64,000 bases of DNA from Sphingomonas sp. HITSZ_GF (GCF_029543155.1 NZ_JARQXA010000004.1:372001-436000); one strand, 5' to 3'. Shown: positions 49,243-58,532, counted from the stretch's first letter. Numbers and translations are program-made. Notes: generated by a model from the letters alone, not told the origin.

Positions 49243-50196
49243 ATGCAGCAGGCCCTCGCCATCTTCCGTGCCCTTGCCGATTCGACGCGGCTGCGCATCC
49301 TTGCGCTCGTTCGCTCGATGGAGCTGAGCGTGGGCGAGCTGGCGCAGGTGCTCGGGCAGAGCCAGCCGCGGGTGAGCCGGCACGTGAAGATCCTGTGCGA
49401 TTCCGGGCTGCTCGAGCGGCGCAAGGAAGGCAGCTGGGTGTTCGTCGGCCTGGGCGCCGCGGCCAAGGTCTATCCGGTGCTGGCTGCGCTCGACCAGTGG
49501 GACCAGGCCGATCACTGGATGGTCGCGGACGAGGCCCGGCTGGCGGCGGTGCGTGCCGATCGCGCCAGCGCCGCGGCCGAGTGGTTCGAGAGCAATGCCG
49601 GCGAATGGGATGCGATCCGTTCGCTCCATGTCGCCGAAAGCGAAGTCGAGGCCGCGATGGCCCGCGCGCTGGGGGATGGTGAGATCGGCTATCTGGTCGA
49701 TATCGGCACCGGTACCGGGCGGATGCTCGAGCTGTTCGCGCCGCGTGCCGAGCGCGCGCTGGGCATCGACCGTTCCTCCGAGATGCTGCGGCTTGCCCGC
49801 GCCAAGCTTTCCGAGCAGGGGCTGGCCAATGCCGAGCTGCGCCAGGCGGACCTGTATGCGCTGCCGATCCAGGATCGCGGCGCCGATCTCGCTATATTGC
49901 ACCATGTGCTGCATTTCGCGCAGCAGCCGGGCGCGGCGATCTGTGAGGCGGCGCGGGTGCTCGCGCCCGGCGGCCGGCTGCTGATCGCCGATTTCGCGCC
50001 GCATGAGCGCGAGGAGCTGCGGCAGAAGGATGCGCATACGCGCCTCGGCTTCTCGGACGAGCAGGTGCTCGGCTGGTTCGAGGCGCATGGGCTCGCCCCG
50101 GTCCAGGTGGAGACGCTGGAGGGCGGCGAGCTGACAGTGAAATTGTGGCTGGGTCGCAAGACCGGCCAGGTTACGGAAAAGGTGAAGGCCGCATGA
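49243..50196 (+). CDS. sahR: ArsR-family regulator fused to SAM-dependent methyltransferase domain (SahR type)
   Basis: A 317-residue protein. Residues 1-90 are an ArsR winged helix ('IFRALADSTRLRILALV', 'SQPRVSRHVKILCDSGLLERR'). Residues 130-310 are a class I methyltransferase fold ('YLVDIGTGTGRMLELF', 'ALGIDRSSEML', 'LADLAILHHVLHF'-like region). In the SahR family this domain senses S-adenosylhomocysteine instead of catalysing, so it lifts repression when SAH builds up. It heads a unit with metF and both metH parts, and overlaps metF by 4 nt. A palindromic operator precedes it. Confidence 0.88.
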   Translation: MQQALAIFRALADSTRLRILALVRSMELSVGELAQVLGQSQPRVSRHVKILCDSGLLERRKEGSWVFVGLGAAAKVYPVLAALDQWDQADHWMVADEARLAAVRADRASAAAEWFESNAGEWDAIRSLHVAESEVEAAMARALGDGEIGYLVDIGTGTGRMLELFAPRAERALGIDRSSEMLRLARAKLSEQGLANAELRQADLYALPIQDRGADLAILHHVLHFAQQPGAAICEAARVLAPGGRLLIADFAPHEREELRQKDAHTRLGFSDEQVLGWFEAHGLAPVQVETLEGGELTVKLWLGRKTGQVTEKVKAA

Positions 50197-51107
50197 CTAT
50201 CCTTGACCCGCTGGCGGCGCCGCTCTTCGCGGACGTGGCGGGCGACATTGACGTGAGCTTCGAATTCTTCCCGCCCAAGACGGAGAAGATGGAGGAGACG
50301 CTGTGGGACTCGATCGAGACACTGAAGCCGCTCGATCCGCGCTTCGTCTCGGTCACCTATGGCGCCGGCGGCACCACCCGCGAGCGCACCCACAATACGG
50401 TGGCGCGGATCGCGCGCGAGACCGGCATCCCGGCGGCGGCGCACCTCACCTGCGTCGAGGCGACGCGCGAGGAGATCGACCAGGTCGCCGAGGAATATTG
50501 GGCGGCGGGCGTGCGGCATATCGTAGCACTGCGCGGCGATCCGCCGCGCGCGGGCGAGAAATACGCGACGCATCCGGGCGGCTATGAGAATGCCGCGGAC
50601 CTGGTGGCGGGGCTGAAGAAGCTGCACGACTTCGAGATCTCGGTCGCGGCCTATCCCGAATGCCATCCGGACTCGCCGAGCCAGATGGCCGACCTCGACA
50701 ATCTCAAGCGCAAGATCGACGCGGGCGCGACGCGGGCGATCACCCAGTTCTTCTTCGAGCCCGAGACCTTCCTGCGCTTCCGCGACGATGCGGCGGCGGC
50801 GGGGATCACTGCGGAGATCGTGCCGGGGATCATGCCGGTGATGAGCTTCGCCAGCGTGGTGCGGATGTCGGCGATGTGCGGGACGCAGGTGCCGGGCTGG
50901 ATGGAGCGGCTGTTCGAGGGGCTCGACGACCGCCCTGCCGCGCGCCAGCTGGTCGCGGCGACGCTGGCGGCGGAGCTTTCGCGGAAGCTCTATGCGGGCG
51001 GCGTGCGGCAATTCCACTTCTACACGCTCAACCGCGCCGAGCTGAGCTACGCGATCTGCCACCTGCTGGGTGTGCGGCCGAAGGTGCCGGCGCTGGTGGG
51101 GGCGTAA
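50193..51107 (+). CDS. metF: Methylenetetrahydrofolate reductase
   Basis: A 304-residue flavoenzyme that makes 5-methyl-THF for methionine synthesis. Marks: 'SFEFFPPKTEKMEE' (active-site Glu in FEFFPPK), 'FVSVTYGAGGTTRERT', 'HLTCVEATREEI', 'HIVALRGDPP', 'AAYPECHPDS', 'ITQFFFEPETFLRF' and 'VPGIMPVMSFASVVRMS'. It starts at ATG 50193 inside the sahR stop codon. It supplies the co-substrate of the cobalamin-dependent MetH encoded next. Confidence 0.96.
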   Translation: MTILDPLAAPLFADVAGDIDVSFEFFPPKTEKMEETLWDSIETLKPLDPRFVSVTYGAGGTTRERTHNTVARIARETGIPAAAHLTCVEATREEIDQVAEEYWAAGVRHIVALRGDPPRAGEKYATHPGGYENAADLVAGLKKLHDFEISVAAYPECHPDSPSQMADLDNLKRKIDAGATRAITQFFFEPETFLRFRDDAAAAGITAEIVPGIMPVMSFASVVRMSAMCGTQVPGWMERLFEGLDDRPAARQLVAATLAAELSRKLYAGGVRQFHFYTLNRAELSYAICHLLGVRPKVPALVGA

Positions 51108-51118
51108 GGTTCTAATCG

Positions 51119-51236
51119 TCATCCCGGCCTTGTGCCGGGATCCACCGGGCCGCTGGGTGCTGGTGGAGAGGTTCTAGCAGGAACGGTGATGCCGATGCCT
51201 GCTGCACAGTGGACCCCGGCACAAGGCCGGGGTGAC
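51119..51236. repeat. Intergenic inverted-repeat element (GTCATCCC type) inside met operon
   Basis: GTCATCCCGGCCTTGTGCCGGG and CCCGGCACAAGGCCGGGGTGAC are inverted copies 62 bp apart. It fills the gap between metF and the first metH gene, where the mRNA would fold into a long hairpin or two smaller ones. Confidence 0.75.
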
Positions 51237-51241
51237 GGAGA

Positions 51242-52294
51242 ATGCAAGTGAGCGCACGCGAGAAACTGCTGGCCGAGGCCGCCAAGCGTATCCTGATCAC
51301 CGACGGGGCGTTCGGCACCGAGATCCAGAACTGGAAGCTCGACGAGGCCGCCTATGCCGGCGATCTCGGGTTGGGCCACGACCAGAAGGGCAATAACGAC
51401 ATCCTCGCGCTGACCAAGCCCGAGGTGCCGGCAAGCATCCATCGCGCCTATTTCGAGGCGGGGGCCGACATTGCCGAGACCAACACCTTCTCGGCCAACC
51501 GGATCAGCCAGGCCGATTATGGCGCCGAGCATCTGGTGCGCGAGATCAATGTCGAGAGCGCGAAGCTGGCCCGCTCGATCGCCGACGAGTTCGAGGCGAA
51601 GGACGGCCGTCCGCGCTTCGTCGCCGGCGCGCTGGGGCCGACCAACAAGACGCTGTCGCTGTCGCCGGACGTCAACGATCCCGGCTATCGCGAGATCGAC
51701 TTCGATTATCTGAAGGATGTCTATCGCGAGCAGATCGACGCGCTGGTCGAGGGCGGCGTGGACTTCATCCTGATCGAGACGGTGTTCGACACGCTCAATG
51801 CCAAGGCAGGGATCATGGCCGCGATAGAGGCAGGCAACGACCTGGGCCGCGACCTGCCGATCATGCTGTCGATGACGCTGACCGACTTGTCCGGCCGCAA
51901 CCTGTCGGGCCACACCGTCGAAGCCTTCTGGCACGCGGTGCGGCATGCCAGGCCGGTGACGATCGGGCTCAACTGCTCGTTCGGCGCCGAGCAGCTGCGC
52001 CCGCATGTGAAGACGCTGTCGGCGCTCTGCGACACGCTGATCATGGTCTATCCGAACGCCGGCCTGCCCAACGAGCTCGGCGCCTATGACGAGCTGCCCG
52101 CGACGACCGCGGGGCTGGTCAAGGAATGGGCCGATGCCGGGCAAGTCAATGTGCTCGGCGGCTGCTGCGGCTCGACCCCGGCGCATATCAAGGCGATCGC
52201 GGATGCCGTGGCGGGCCTGCCAGCGCGGCCGATCCCGGTGCCCGAAGTGCGCACGCGGCTGGCCGGGCTCGAGCCGTTCACGATGGCGGCGTGA
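51242..52294 (+). CDS. metH: Methionine synthase, homocysteine-binding part (split MetH, N-terminal)
   Basis: A 350-residue homocysteine S-methyltransferase module, equal to residues 1-350 of full-length MetH. Marks: '[13 protein letters not shown]', '[11 protein letters not shown]', '[17 protein letters not shown]', '[17 protein letters not shown]'. The zinc cysteines are in 'IGLNCSFGA' and '[12 protein letters not shown]'. It accepts the methyl group from cobalamin held on the second polypeptide. Its ATG lies 5 bp after the inverted-repeat element. Confidence 0.94.
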   Translation: MQVSAREKLLAEAAKRILITDGAFGTEIQNWKLDEAAYAGDLGLGHDQKGNNDILALTKPEVPASIHRAYFEAGADIAETNTFSANRISQADYGAEHLVREINVESAKLARSIADEFEAKDGRPRFVAGALGPTNKTLSLSPDVNDPGYREIDFDYLKDVYREQIDALVEGGVDFILIETVFDTLNAKAGIMAAIEAGNDLGRDLPIMLSMTLTDLSGRNLSGHTVEAFWHAVRHARPVTIGLNCSFGAEQLRPHVKTLSALCDTLIMVYPNAGLPNELGAYDELPATTAGLVKEWADAGQVNVLGGCCGSTPAHIKAIADAVAGLPARPIPVPEVRTRLAGLEPFTMAA

Positions 52295-52300
52295 CCATCC

Positions 52301-52433
52301 AAATCCTCTCCCGGAGGGAGAGGGGGACCGCGAAGCGGTGGAGAGGGAGTTTCCACACGCGGGCCGTTTGCTTGGGGATACTCCCTCTCCACCATCCTTC
52401 GGATGGTCCCCCTCTCCCTCCGGGAGAGGATTT
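52301..52433. repeat. Intergenic inverted-repeat element (CTCTCCC type) between the two metH genes
   Basis: The outer 29 bp at each end (from AAATCCTCTCCCGGAGGG and its mirror) are perfect inverted copies. Inside lie GGTGGAGAGGGAG and CTCCCTCTCCACC, also complementary. The second metH gene starts 13 bp after it. Confidence 0.78.
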
Positions 52434-52445
52434 AGGAATGAAAGA

Positions 52446-55043
52446 ATGACCAACCTCTCCACCGGCTTCGTCAATATCGGCGAGCGCACCAACGTCACCG
52501 GCTCCGCGCGCTTCAAGAAGCTGATCATGTCGGGCGACTATGCCGCTGCGGTGGAAGTCGCGCTGCAGCAGGTCGAGGCCGGCGCGCAGGTGCTCGACGT
52601 CAACATGGACGAGGGCCTGCTCGACGCGCATGAGGCGATGACGACGTTCCTCAAGCTGATCCAGGCCGAGCCCGACATCGCGCGGATTCCGGTGATGGTC
52701 GACAGCTCGAAGTGGGACGTGATCGAGGCGGGGCTGAAGTGCGTCTCGGGCAAGCCGATCGTCAATTCGATCAGCATGAAGGAAGGCGTCGACCAGTTCC
52801 TCGACCATGCGCGCAAGTGCATGGCGTACGGCGCCGCGGTGGTCGTCATGGCGTTCGACGAGGTCGGCCAGGCCGACACGAAGGAGCGCAAGGTCGAGAT
52901 CTGCGAGCGCGCCTATAACCTCCTCGTCGGGATTGGCTTCCCGCCCGAGGACATCATCTTCGATCCCAACGTCTTCGCAGTGGCGACGGGCATCGAGGAG
53001 CACAACAATTACGGCGTCGACTTCATCGAGGCGTGCCGCGAGATCAAGGCGCGTTGCCCGCACTGCCACATCTCGGGCGGCCTCTCGAATCTGAGCTTCT
53101 CGTTCCGCGGCAACGAGCCGGTGCGCAAGGCGATGCACTCGGTGTTCCTCTACCACGCGATCCCCGCGGGCATGGACATGGCGATCGTCAATGCCGGCCA
53201 GCTCGACGTTTACGACCAGATCGAGCCCGAGCTGCGCAAGGCGTGCGAGGACGTGATCCTCAACACCGATCCGGAGGCCGGCGATCGCCTCGTCGCGCTC
53301 GCCGAGAAGTTCCGCGGCACCGATGCTGCGGCGGAGAAGCAGGCTGCCGAGTGGCGCGGCTGGTCGGTCGAGAAGCGGCTCGAGCACGCGCTGGTCAAGG
53401 GCATCGACATGTATGTCGTCGAGGATACCGAGGAGTGCCGCCTGGCGTTCGCACGCCCGATCGAAGTGATCGAGGGCCCGCTGATGGACGGCATGAACGT
53501 CGTCGGCGACCTGTTCGGTTCGGGCAAGATGTTCCTGCCGCAAGTGGTCAAGTCCGCCCGCGTGATGAAGAAGGCAGTGGCGCATCTGCTGCCCTTCATC
53601 GAGGCGGCGAAGGAGCCCGGCGCCAAGGGCAAGGGCAAGGTGGTGATGGCCACCGTCAAGGGCGACGTCCACGATATCGGCAAGAACATCGTCGGCGTGG
53701 TCCTGCAGTGCAACGGCTTCGACGTGGTCGATCTGGGCGTGATGGTGCCCTGGTCGAAGATCCTCGAGGCGGCGAACGAGAATGATGCGGACATGATCGG
53801 GCTTTCGGGGCTGATCACGCCGTCGCTCGACGAGATGGTGACCGTCGCCGAGGAGATGCAGCGCGCCAACATGTCGATGCCGCTGCTGATCGGCGGCGCG
53901 ACGACGTCGCGCGTGCACACCGCGCTGCGCATCGAACCGGCCTACACCGGGCCGGTGGTGCATGTGCTCGACGCCAGCCGCGCGGTGGGCGTGGCGACGG
54001 CTTTGGTCTCGGACACGCAGCGCGATGATTATGTCGCCAAGGTCGCGGCGGAATATGAGCAGGTCCGCCAGGCACGCGCGGGCCGCGGGCAGAGCGAGCT
54101 GCTGCCGCTCGAAAAGGCGCGCGACAATGCCTTCGAAGCGGACATGAACCTGAAGCCCACCAAGCCGCGCATGCCGGGCGTGCACGACTTCCCGGACTGG
54201 GACCTCAAGGACCTGCGCCAGTATATCGACTGGACGCCCTTCTTCCGCGCCTGGGAGCTGGCCGGCAATTATCCGGCGATCCTGACCGACGAGGTGGTGG
54301 GCGAGAGCGCTTCGTCGCTGTTCGCCGATGCGCAGAAGATGCTCGACACGATCATCGCCGAGAAGTGGCTGACCGCGCGCGGCGTCGCCGGGCTGTGGCC
54401 GTGCCGGCGCAAGGGCGACGACATCATCGTCCATGTCGGCGACGAGGAGCATGTCACGCTGCCGATGCTGCGCCAGCAGATCGCCAAGCGCGAGGGCCGG
54501 GCGAACATGTGCCTGGCCGACTTCATCGACACGCAGGGCGATTGGATCGGCGGGTTCGCGGTGGGAATCCACGGCATCGAGCCGCACCTCGCGCGCTTCA
54601 AGAACGCGATCGACGACTATTCGGACATCCTGCTCAAGGCGCTCGCCGATCGCCTCGCCGAAGCCTTTGCCGAGCGGCTGCACCAGTTCGTCCGCACTTC
54701 GCTCTGGGGCTATGCCGAGGGCGAGCAGCTGACCAACGAAGCGCTGATCAAGGAAGAATATCGCGGCATCCGTCCGGCGCCCGGCTATCCGGCCTGCCCC
54801 GAGCACAGCCTCAAGCCGATCCTGTTCAAGATGCTCGACGCGCATCACCGCACCGGCATCAGCCTGACCGAGAGCTTCGCGATGCTGCCGACCGCGGCAG
54901 TTTCGGGCTTCTATTTCGGCCACCCCCAGGCGGAGTATTTCGGCGTGGCGCGGATCGGGCAGGACCAGCTCGAGGACTATGCCGTTCGCCGCGGCATCGA
55001 TCGCGAGCTGGCGACGCGCTACCTGCGGCCGAACCTCGACTGA
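52446..55043 (+). CDS. metH: Methionine synthase, folate/cobalamin/AdoMet part (split MetH, C-terminal)
   Basis: An 865-residue protein equal to the rest of MetH. In order: pterin-binding domain (1-265, '[18 protein letters not shown]', '[15 protein letters not shown]'), cobalamin cap (about 310-395), B12-binding domain with the axial His in '[15 protein letters not shown]' near residue 410, and the AdoMet activation domain (550-865, '[14 protein letters not shown]'). It takes methyl from methyl-THF and passes it to homocysteine on the N-terminal protein. ATG 52446 fits the family start. A 17-bp hairpin follows the stop. Confidence 0.96.
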   Translation: MTNLSTGFVNIGERTNVTGSARFKKLIMSGDYAAAVEVALQQVEAGAQVLDVNMDEGLLDAHEAMTTFLKLIQAEPDIARIPVMVDSSKWDVIEAGLKCVSGKPIVNSISMKEGVDQFLDHARKCMAYGAAVVVMAFDEVGQADTKERKVEICERAYNLLVGIGFPPEDIIFDPNVFAVATGIEEHNNYGVDFIEACREIKARCPHCHISGGLSNLSFSFRGNEPVRKAMHSVFLYHAIPAGMDMAIVNAGQLDVYDQIEPELRKACEDVILNTDPEAGDRLVALAEKFRGTDAAAEKQAAEWRGWSVEKRLEHALVKGIDMYVVEDTEECRLAFARPIEVIEGPLMDGMNVVGDLFGSGKMFLPQVVKSARVMKKAVAHLLPFIEAAKEPGAKGKGKVVMATVKGDVHDIGKNIVGVVLQCNGFDVVDLGVMVPWSKILEAANENDADMIGLSGLITPSLDEMVTVAEEMQRANMSMPLLIGGATTSRVHTALRIEPAYTGPVVHVLDASRAVGVATALVSDTQRDDYVAKVAAEYEQVRQARAGRGQSELLPLEKARDNAFEADMNLKPTKPRMPGVHDFPDWDLKDLRQYIDWTPFFRAWELAGNYPAILTDEVVGESASSLFADAQKMLDTIIAEKWLTARGVAGLWPCRRKGDDIIVHVGDEEHVTLPMLRQQIAKREGRANMCLADFIDTQGDWIGGFAVGIHGIEPHLARFKNAIDDYSDILLKALADRLAEAFAERLHQFVRTSLWGYAEGEQLTNEALIKEEYRGIRPAPGYPACPEHSLKPILFKMLDAHHRTGISLTESFAMLPTAAVSGFYFGHPQAEYFGVARIGQDQLEDYAVRRGIDRELATRYLRPNLD

Positions 55044-55048
55044 GGATC

Positions 55049-55089
55049 GCGATTTCCGTTCCCCGGCCTTCCCGGGGAACGGAAATCGC
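55049..55089 (+). terminator. Strong hairpin terminator after metH
   Basis: GCGATTTCCGTTCCCCGG pairs with CCGGGGAACGGAAATCGC around a 4-6 nt loop, beginning 6 bp after the metH stop. A T-run is lacking, so it may also act as an mRNA-stabilising end. It also serves the convergent lectin gene. Confidence 0.75.
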
Positions 55090-55093
55090 CGGA

Positions 55094-55396
55094 TCAGGGC
55101 TGGGTGTAGCTGCCCTTGGTCCAGCCCGAGGTGCCGGGATCGGCGCAATATTCGACCGTGGTGTCGCCGCCGGTGACGTAGAGCCGCAGATGCTGCCCGG
55201 CCGAATCCGCCCAGGTCGTGACCGAGGCCTGCGACCCCGGGAAGCTGGCACCGGCGACCCAGCCATTGCCGTCGTTGCAGCGCTCGCTGATCGTGTAGCC
55301 ATCGCTCGAATAGACGCGGATGTGCAGCGCGTGGCTGCTGTCGAACCAGCTTGTCGCGCAGGTTGCTATCGGAAAATTCGGATTGTCTCCGGGCAT
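55094..55396 (-). CDS. Small RSL-like (fucose-type) lectin
   Basis: A 100-residue protein built from two repeats of about 45 residues. Repeat 1: 'ATSWFDSSHALHIRVYSSDGYTISERCNDGNGWVAG' pattern, residues 14-50; repeat 2: residues 59-97 with 'VTTWADSAGQHLRLY', 'TTVEYC' and 'SGWTKGSYT'. Length, repeat number and the Arg-x-Tyr...Glu-x-Cys...Gly-Trp order agree with the Ralstonia solanacearum lectin RSL, a six-bladed propeller formed by three chains. Candidate sugar contacts are Arg27/Glu38/Trp46 and Arg71/Glu82/Trp92. No signal peptide, as in RSL. A GGGGGAAA site precedes ATG 55396. Confidence 0.82.
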   Translation of the reverse strand: MPGDNPNFPIATCATSWFDSSHALHIRVYSSDGYTISERCNDGNGWVAGASFPGSQASVTTWADSAGQHLRLYVTGGDTTVEYCADPGTSGWTKGSYTQP

Positions 55397-55585
55397 GTGA
55401 TTTCCCCCCTTTTTGCCAGGCCGCCCCCCGCTGGTGCGGCCGGCGGCAAGCTCCCGCGTCCACCCTGCCGGCGCAATCGGCATTGCAACCGGATCGGTGC
55501 AGCCCGTGGCGCATAACCCAGGTTGATTGCGGATCGCTCGGCATCGACTAACGTTGGCGCGTTCGACCCCGATGCCGGAGCCTGC

Positions 55586-56848
55586 ATGACCGAAAGCCGC
55601 AAGGAAAAGACTTCGGTCGCGAAGCAGCTTGGCCCCGGCCTGATCACCGGCGCGGCGGACGACGATCCCAGCGGCATCGCCACTTATTCGCAGGCCGGCG
55701 CCCAGTTCGGCTACGGGCTGATGTGGACGATGGTGCTCACCTATCCGCTGATGTCGGCGGTGCAGCTGGTGAGCGCGCATATCGGGCGGGTGACCGGGCA
55801 GGGCCTGGCGCACAACATGCGCGAGCTGCTGCCGAACTGGCTGCTGACGCTGCTGGTCACCGTGCTTTTCCTCGCCAACACGATCAACATCGGCGCGGAC
55901 ATCGCGGCGATGGGCGATGCGGCGCAACTCGTCGCCGGCTGGGGCGATCACTGGTTCACCATCGTGTTCGCGCTGTTCAGCCTGCTACTCCAGGCCTTCG
56001 TGCCGTATCACCGCTATGCGCGGGTGCTGAAATGGCTGACGCTGTCGCTGTTCGCCTATGTCGCGGTGGTGCTGGTGGTGCAGGTCGACTGGGCGGCGGC
56101 GGGGCGCGGGCTGGTGGTGCCCAGCCTGAGCGGCCCGCAGGCGATTGCCACCGTGGTCGCGATCTTCGGCACCACGATCAGCCCCTATCTCTTCTTCTGG
56201 CAGACCGCCCAGGAAGTCGAGGAGATCGAGGACGACGACGAAGCCAAGCCGTTGACCGAAGCGCCCGAACAGGCGCCGCGCGAGATCAGGCGGATGCGGA
56301 TCGACACGTTCGTCGGCATGGCCTTTTCCAACCTGATTGCGCTGGCGATCATGGTTGCCGCCGCCGCGACGCTGCACGTCCAGGGCGTAACCGAAATCAA
56401 CACTGCCGCCGATGCCGCCGAGGCACTGAAGCCGGTGGCCGGCGATTTCGCCTTCGCGCTGTTCGCGATCGGCATCATCGGCACCGGGCTGCTCGCGGTG
56501 CCGGTGCTGGCGGGATCGGCCGGCTTCGCGGTGAGCAACGCGCGGGGCTGGCGCTGCGGGCTGGAGCACAAGGTGGCGGAGGCGCCGGGCTTCTACGGCG
56601 TGATCGCGCTCGCCATCCTGCTGGGCATCGTGCTCGACTGGTCGGGCATTCCGCCGATGCAGGCGCTGTTCTGGAGCGCGGTGGTCAACGGCTTTGCCGC
56701 GGTGCCGATCATGGCGGTGATGATGATCATCGCGACGCGGCGCCAGGTGATGGGCGAATTCCGCATCCGCGGCCCGTTGCTGCTGTTCGGCTGGGCAGCG
56801 ACCCTCGTGATGGGCGCAGCGGCGGTGGCGATGCTGGTGTGGCGCTAA
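55586..56848 (+). CDS. Nramp-family transporter with altered metal-site motifs
   Basis: A 420-residue protein with about eleven membrane helices. Helix 1 reads 'LITGAADDDPSGIATYSQ' (residues 20-36): the canonical Asp-Pro-Gly-Asn motif has become Asp-Pro-Ser-Gly. Helix 6 reads 'IFGTTISPYLFFWQTAQEVEE', with Ser-Pro-Tyr where Mn/Fe carriers have Met-Pro-His. Loss of the Asn and Met ligands makes transport of Mn or Fe as in MntH doubtful; Mg, another cation or another role is possible. An acidic cytoplasmic stretch 'EEIEDDDEAK' follows helix 6. Confidence 0.85.
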   Translation: MTESRKEKTSVAKQLGPGLITGAADDDPSGIATYSQAGAQFGYGLMWTMVLTYPLMSAVQLVSAHIGRVTGQGLAHNMRELLPNWLLTLLVTVLFLANTINIGADIAAMGDAAQLVAGWGDHWFTIVFALFSLLLQAFVPYHRYARVLKWLTLSLFAYVAVVLVVQVDWAAAGRGLVVPSLSGPQAIATVVAIFGTTISPYLFFWQTAQEVEEIEDDDEAKPLTEAPEQAPREIRRMRIDTFVGMAFSNLIALAIMVAAAATLHVQGVTEINTAADAAEALKPVAGDFAFALFAIGIIGTGLLAVPVLAGSAGFAVSNARGWRCGLEHKVAEAPGFYGVIALAILLGIVLDWSGIPPMQALFWSAVVNGFAAVPIMAVMMIIATRRQVMGEFRIRGPLLLFGWAATLVMGAAAVAMLVWR

Positions 56849-56908
56849 GGCTAGCTTGCCGCGCCCTGCCAAGCCGCTAAGCTTCGCGGAAAAGCATGCG
56901 AGGGGCAG

Positions 56909-58498
56909 ATGGCAGACGGCGCAGGCGAGCCGACGGGCAAGGATATCCGGCTGGTGATCGGCGCATCGTCGCTGGGCACCATCTTCGAATGGTATGACTT
57001 CTTCATCTGGGGCACGCTGACCGCCACCGGCATCCTGCAGCACACCTTCTTCCCGGCGGGCAATGACGTGCTCGCCAGCCTGCTCGCCTGGGCCGCCTTT
57101 GCCGTCGGCTTCGGCTTCCGCCCGCTCGGCGCGGTGCTGTTCGGCTATCTCGGCGACCGGATGGGGCGGAAATACACCTTCCTCGTCACCATCACCGTGA
57201 TGGGCCTGGCGACCGCGGGGATCGGGCTGGTGCCGAGCTATGCCGCGATCGGCGCGGCGGCGCCGGTGCTGATCCTGATCATGCGGGTGGCGCAAGGGCT
57301 GGCGCTGGGCGGCGAATATGGCGGCGCGGCGATCTATGTCGCCGAGCATTCGCCGGGCGGGCGCGCGGGCTTCCACACCAGCTTCATCCAGGCGAGCGTG
57401 GTCGGCGGCTTCATCCTGAGCCTGGCGGTGGTGCTCGCCTTCAAGGCGCCGATGGCGGCGGAGACCTGGGCGGCCTGGGGCTGGCGGCTGCCGTTCCTCT
57501 TCTCGATCCTGCTGCTCGCGGTGTCGCTGTGGATGCGCCTGAAGCTTTCCGAGAGCCCGGTGTTCAAGGCGATCAAGGAAGCCGGCGAGACGGCGAGCAA
57601 CCCCTTCGTCGAGAGCTTCACCTATCCGGGCAATCTGCCGCGGCTGTTCGTCGCGCTGTTCGGCATCGCGGCCGGGCTGACGGTGATCTGGTACACCTCG
57701 ATGTTCTCGGTGCTGTCGTTCCTCACCGGGCCGATGCGGATGGATCCGACCACCGCGCAGCTGATCTGCGGCGGCGTGGCGCTGGTCGGGTGCAGCTTCT
57801 TCGTGCTGTTCGGCCATCTCTCCGACAAGGTGGGGCGCAAGATGCCGATCGTGATCGGCTATGCGCTGACGCTGGTGCTGCTCTTCCCGCTGTTCTGGGT
57901 GATCGGCGGCGCGGCCAATCCGGGGCTGGCCCAGTCCGCCCGCCACGCGCCGGTGGTCGTGCGCGGGCCCAATTGCAAATTTGATCCCTTCGCCGCGAAG
58001 CAGTTGGATGCCTGCGGCCAGGTGCTCGACCAGCTTTCCAAGAAGGGCGTCGCGTACAAGACGCAGCGCGCCGATGCGGTGGTGGTGACGATCGGCGGCG
58101 TTCCGGTCGAGGATATCGGGCCGGCCGGGCTCGACGCGGCGCTGGCGGGGGCAGGCTATGACCTGGCGCCGGCGGTGCCTTCGCCGCGCAATATCGCCGT
58201 GATCGTGCTGGCGATGCTGGGGCTGATGGCGCTGGCGGGGGCGACCTATGGCCCGGTGGCGGCGCTGCTCAGCGAGATGTTCCCCAGCCGGATCCGCTAT
58301 TCCTCGATGTCGATCCCCTATCATCTGGGCACCGGCTATTTCGGCGGCTTCCTGCCCTTCATCAGCCAGTACATCGTCGCGCGCACCGGCGATCCCTATG
58401 CCGGGCTGTGGTACACGATCGCGGTAGTGGCGATGGCGCTGCTGGTCACGGCGTTCGGCCTGCAAGAGACGGCACCCGTCCGTAAGAAGCACGCATAG
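56909..58498 (+). CDS. MFS transporter, metabolite:H+ symporter (MHS) type, with extra loop domain
   Basis: A 529-residue carrier. 'IGASSLGTIFEWYDFFIWGTL' at helix 1, 'GYLGDRMGRKYTF' in loop 2-3, 'RVAQGLALGGEYGGAAIYVAEH' at helix 4 and 'GHLSDKVGRKMPI' in loop 8-9 are MHS/ProP-like marks for dicarboxylate, betaine or similar substrates. Between helices 9 and 10, residues about 345-427 form an added non-membrane segment with two cysteines ('GPNCKFDPF', 'LDACGQVLDQLSK'). Ordinary members have some 440 residues, so this insert is the excess. The gene lies 60 bp after the Nramp-like gene, possibly one transcript. Confidence 0.9.
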   Translation: MADGAGEPTGKDIRLVIGASSLGTIFEWYDFFIWGTLTATGILQHTFFPAGNDVLASLLAWAAFAVGFGFRPLGAVLFGYLGDRMGRKYTFLVTITVMGLATAGIGLVPSYAAIGAAAPVLILIMRVAQGLALGGEYGGAAIYVAEHSPGGRAGFHTSFIQASVVGGFILSLAVVLAFKAPMAAETWAAWGWRLPFLFSILLLAVSLWMRLKLSESPVFKAIKEAGETASNPFVESFTYPGNLPRLFVALFGIAAGLTVIWYTSMFSVLSFLTGPMRMDPTTAQLICGGVALVGCSFFVLFGHLSDKVGRKMPIVIGYALTLVLLFPLFWVIGGAANPGLAQSARHAPVVVRGPNCKFDPFAAKQLDACGQVLDQLSKKGVAYKTQRADAVVVTIGGVPVEDIGPAGLDAALAGAGYDLAPAVPSPRNIAVIVLAMLGLMALAGATYGPVAALLSEMFPSRIRYSSMSIPYHLGTGYFGGFLPFISQYIVARTGDPYAGLWYTIAVVAMALLVTAFGLQETAPVRKKHA

Positions 58499-58500
58499 AA

Positions 58501-58532
58501 AAGGCCGGCGACCTTGCGGTTGCCGGCCCTTC
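58501..58532. terminator. Bidirectional hairpin terminator
   Basis: AAGGCCGGCGAC pairs with GTTGCCGGCCCTT (one G-T) around CTTGCG, between the convergent MFS and TonB receptor genes. Confidence 0.75.

Noticed and set aside
52278..55544. 1088-codon frame on the minus strand opposite the second metH gene
   Set aside because: Shadow of MetH, rich in His/Arg/Leu/Asp with no motif; it also runs through the inverted-repeat element and lectin frame.
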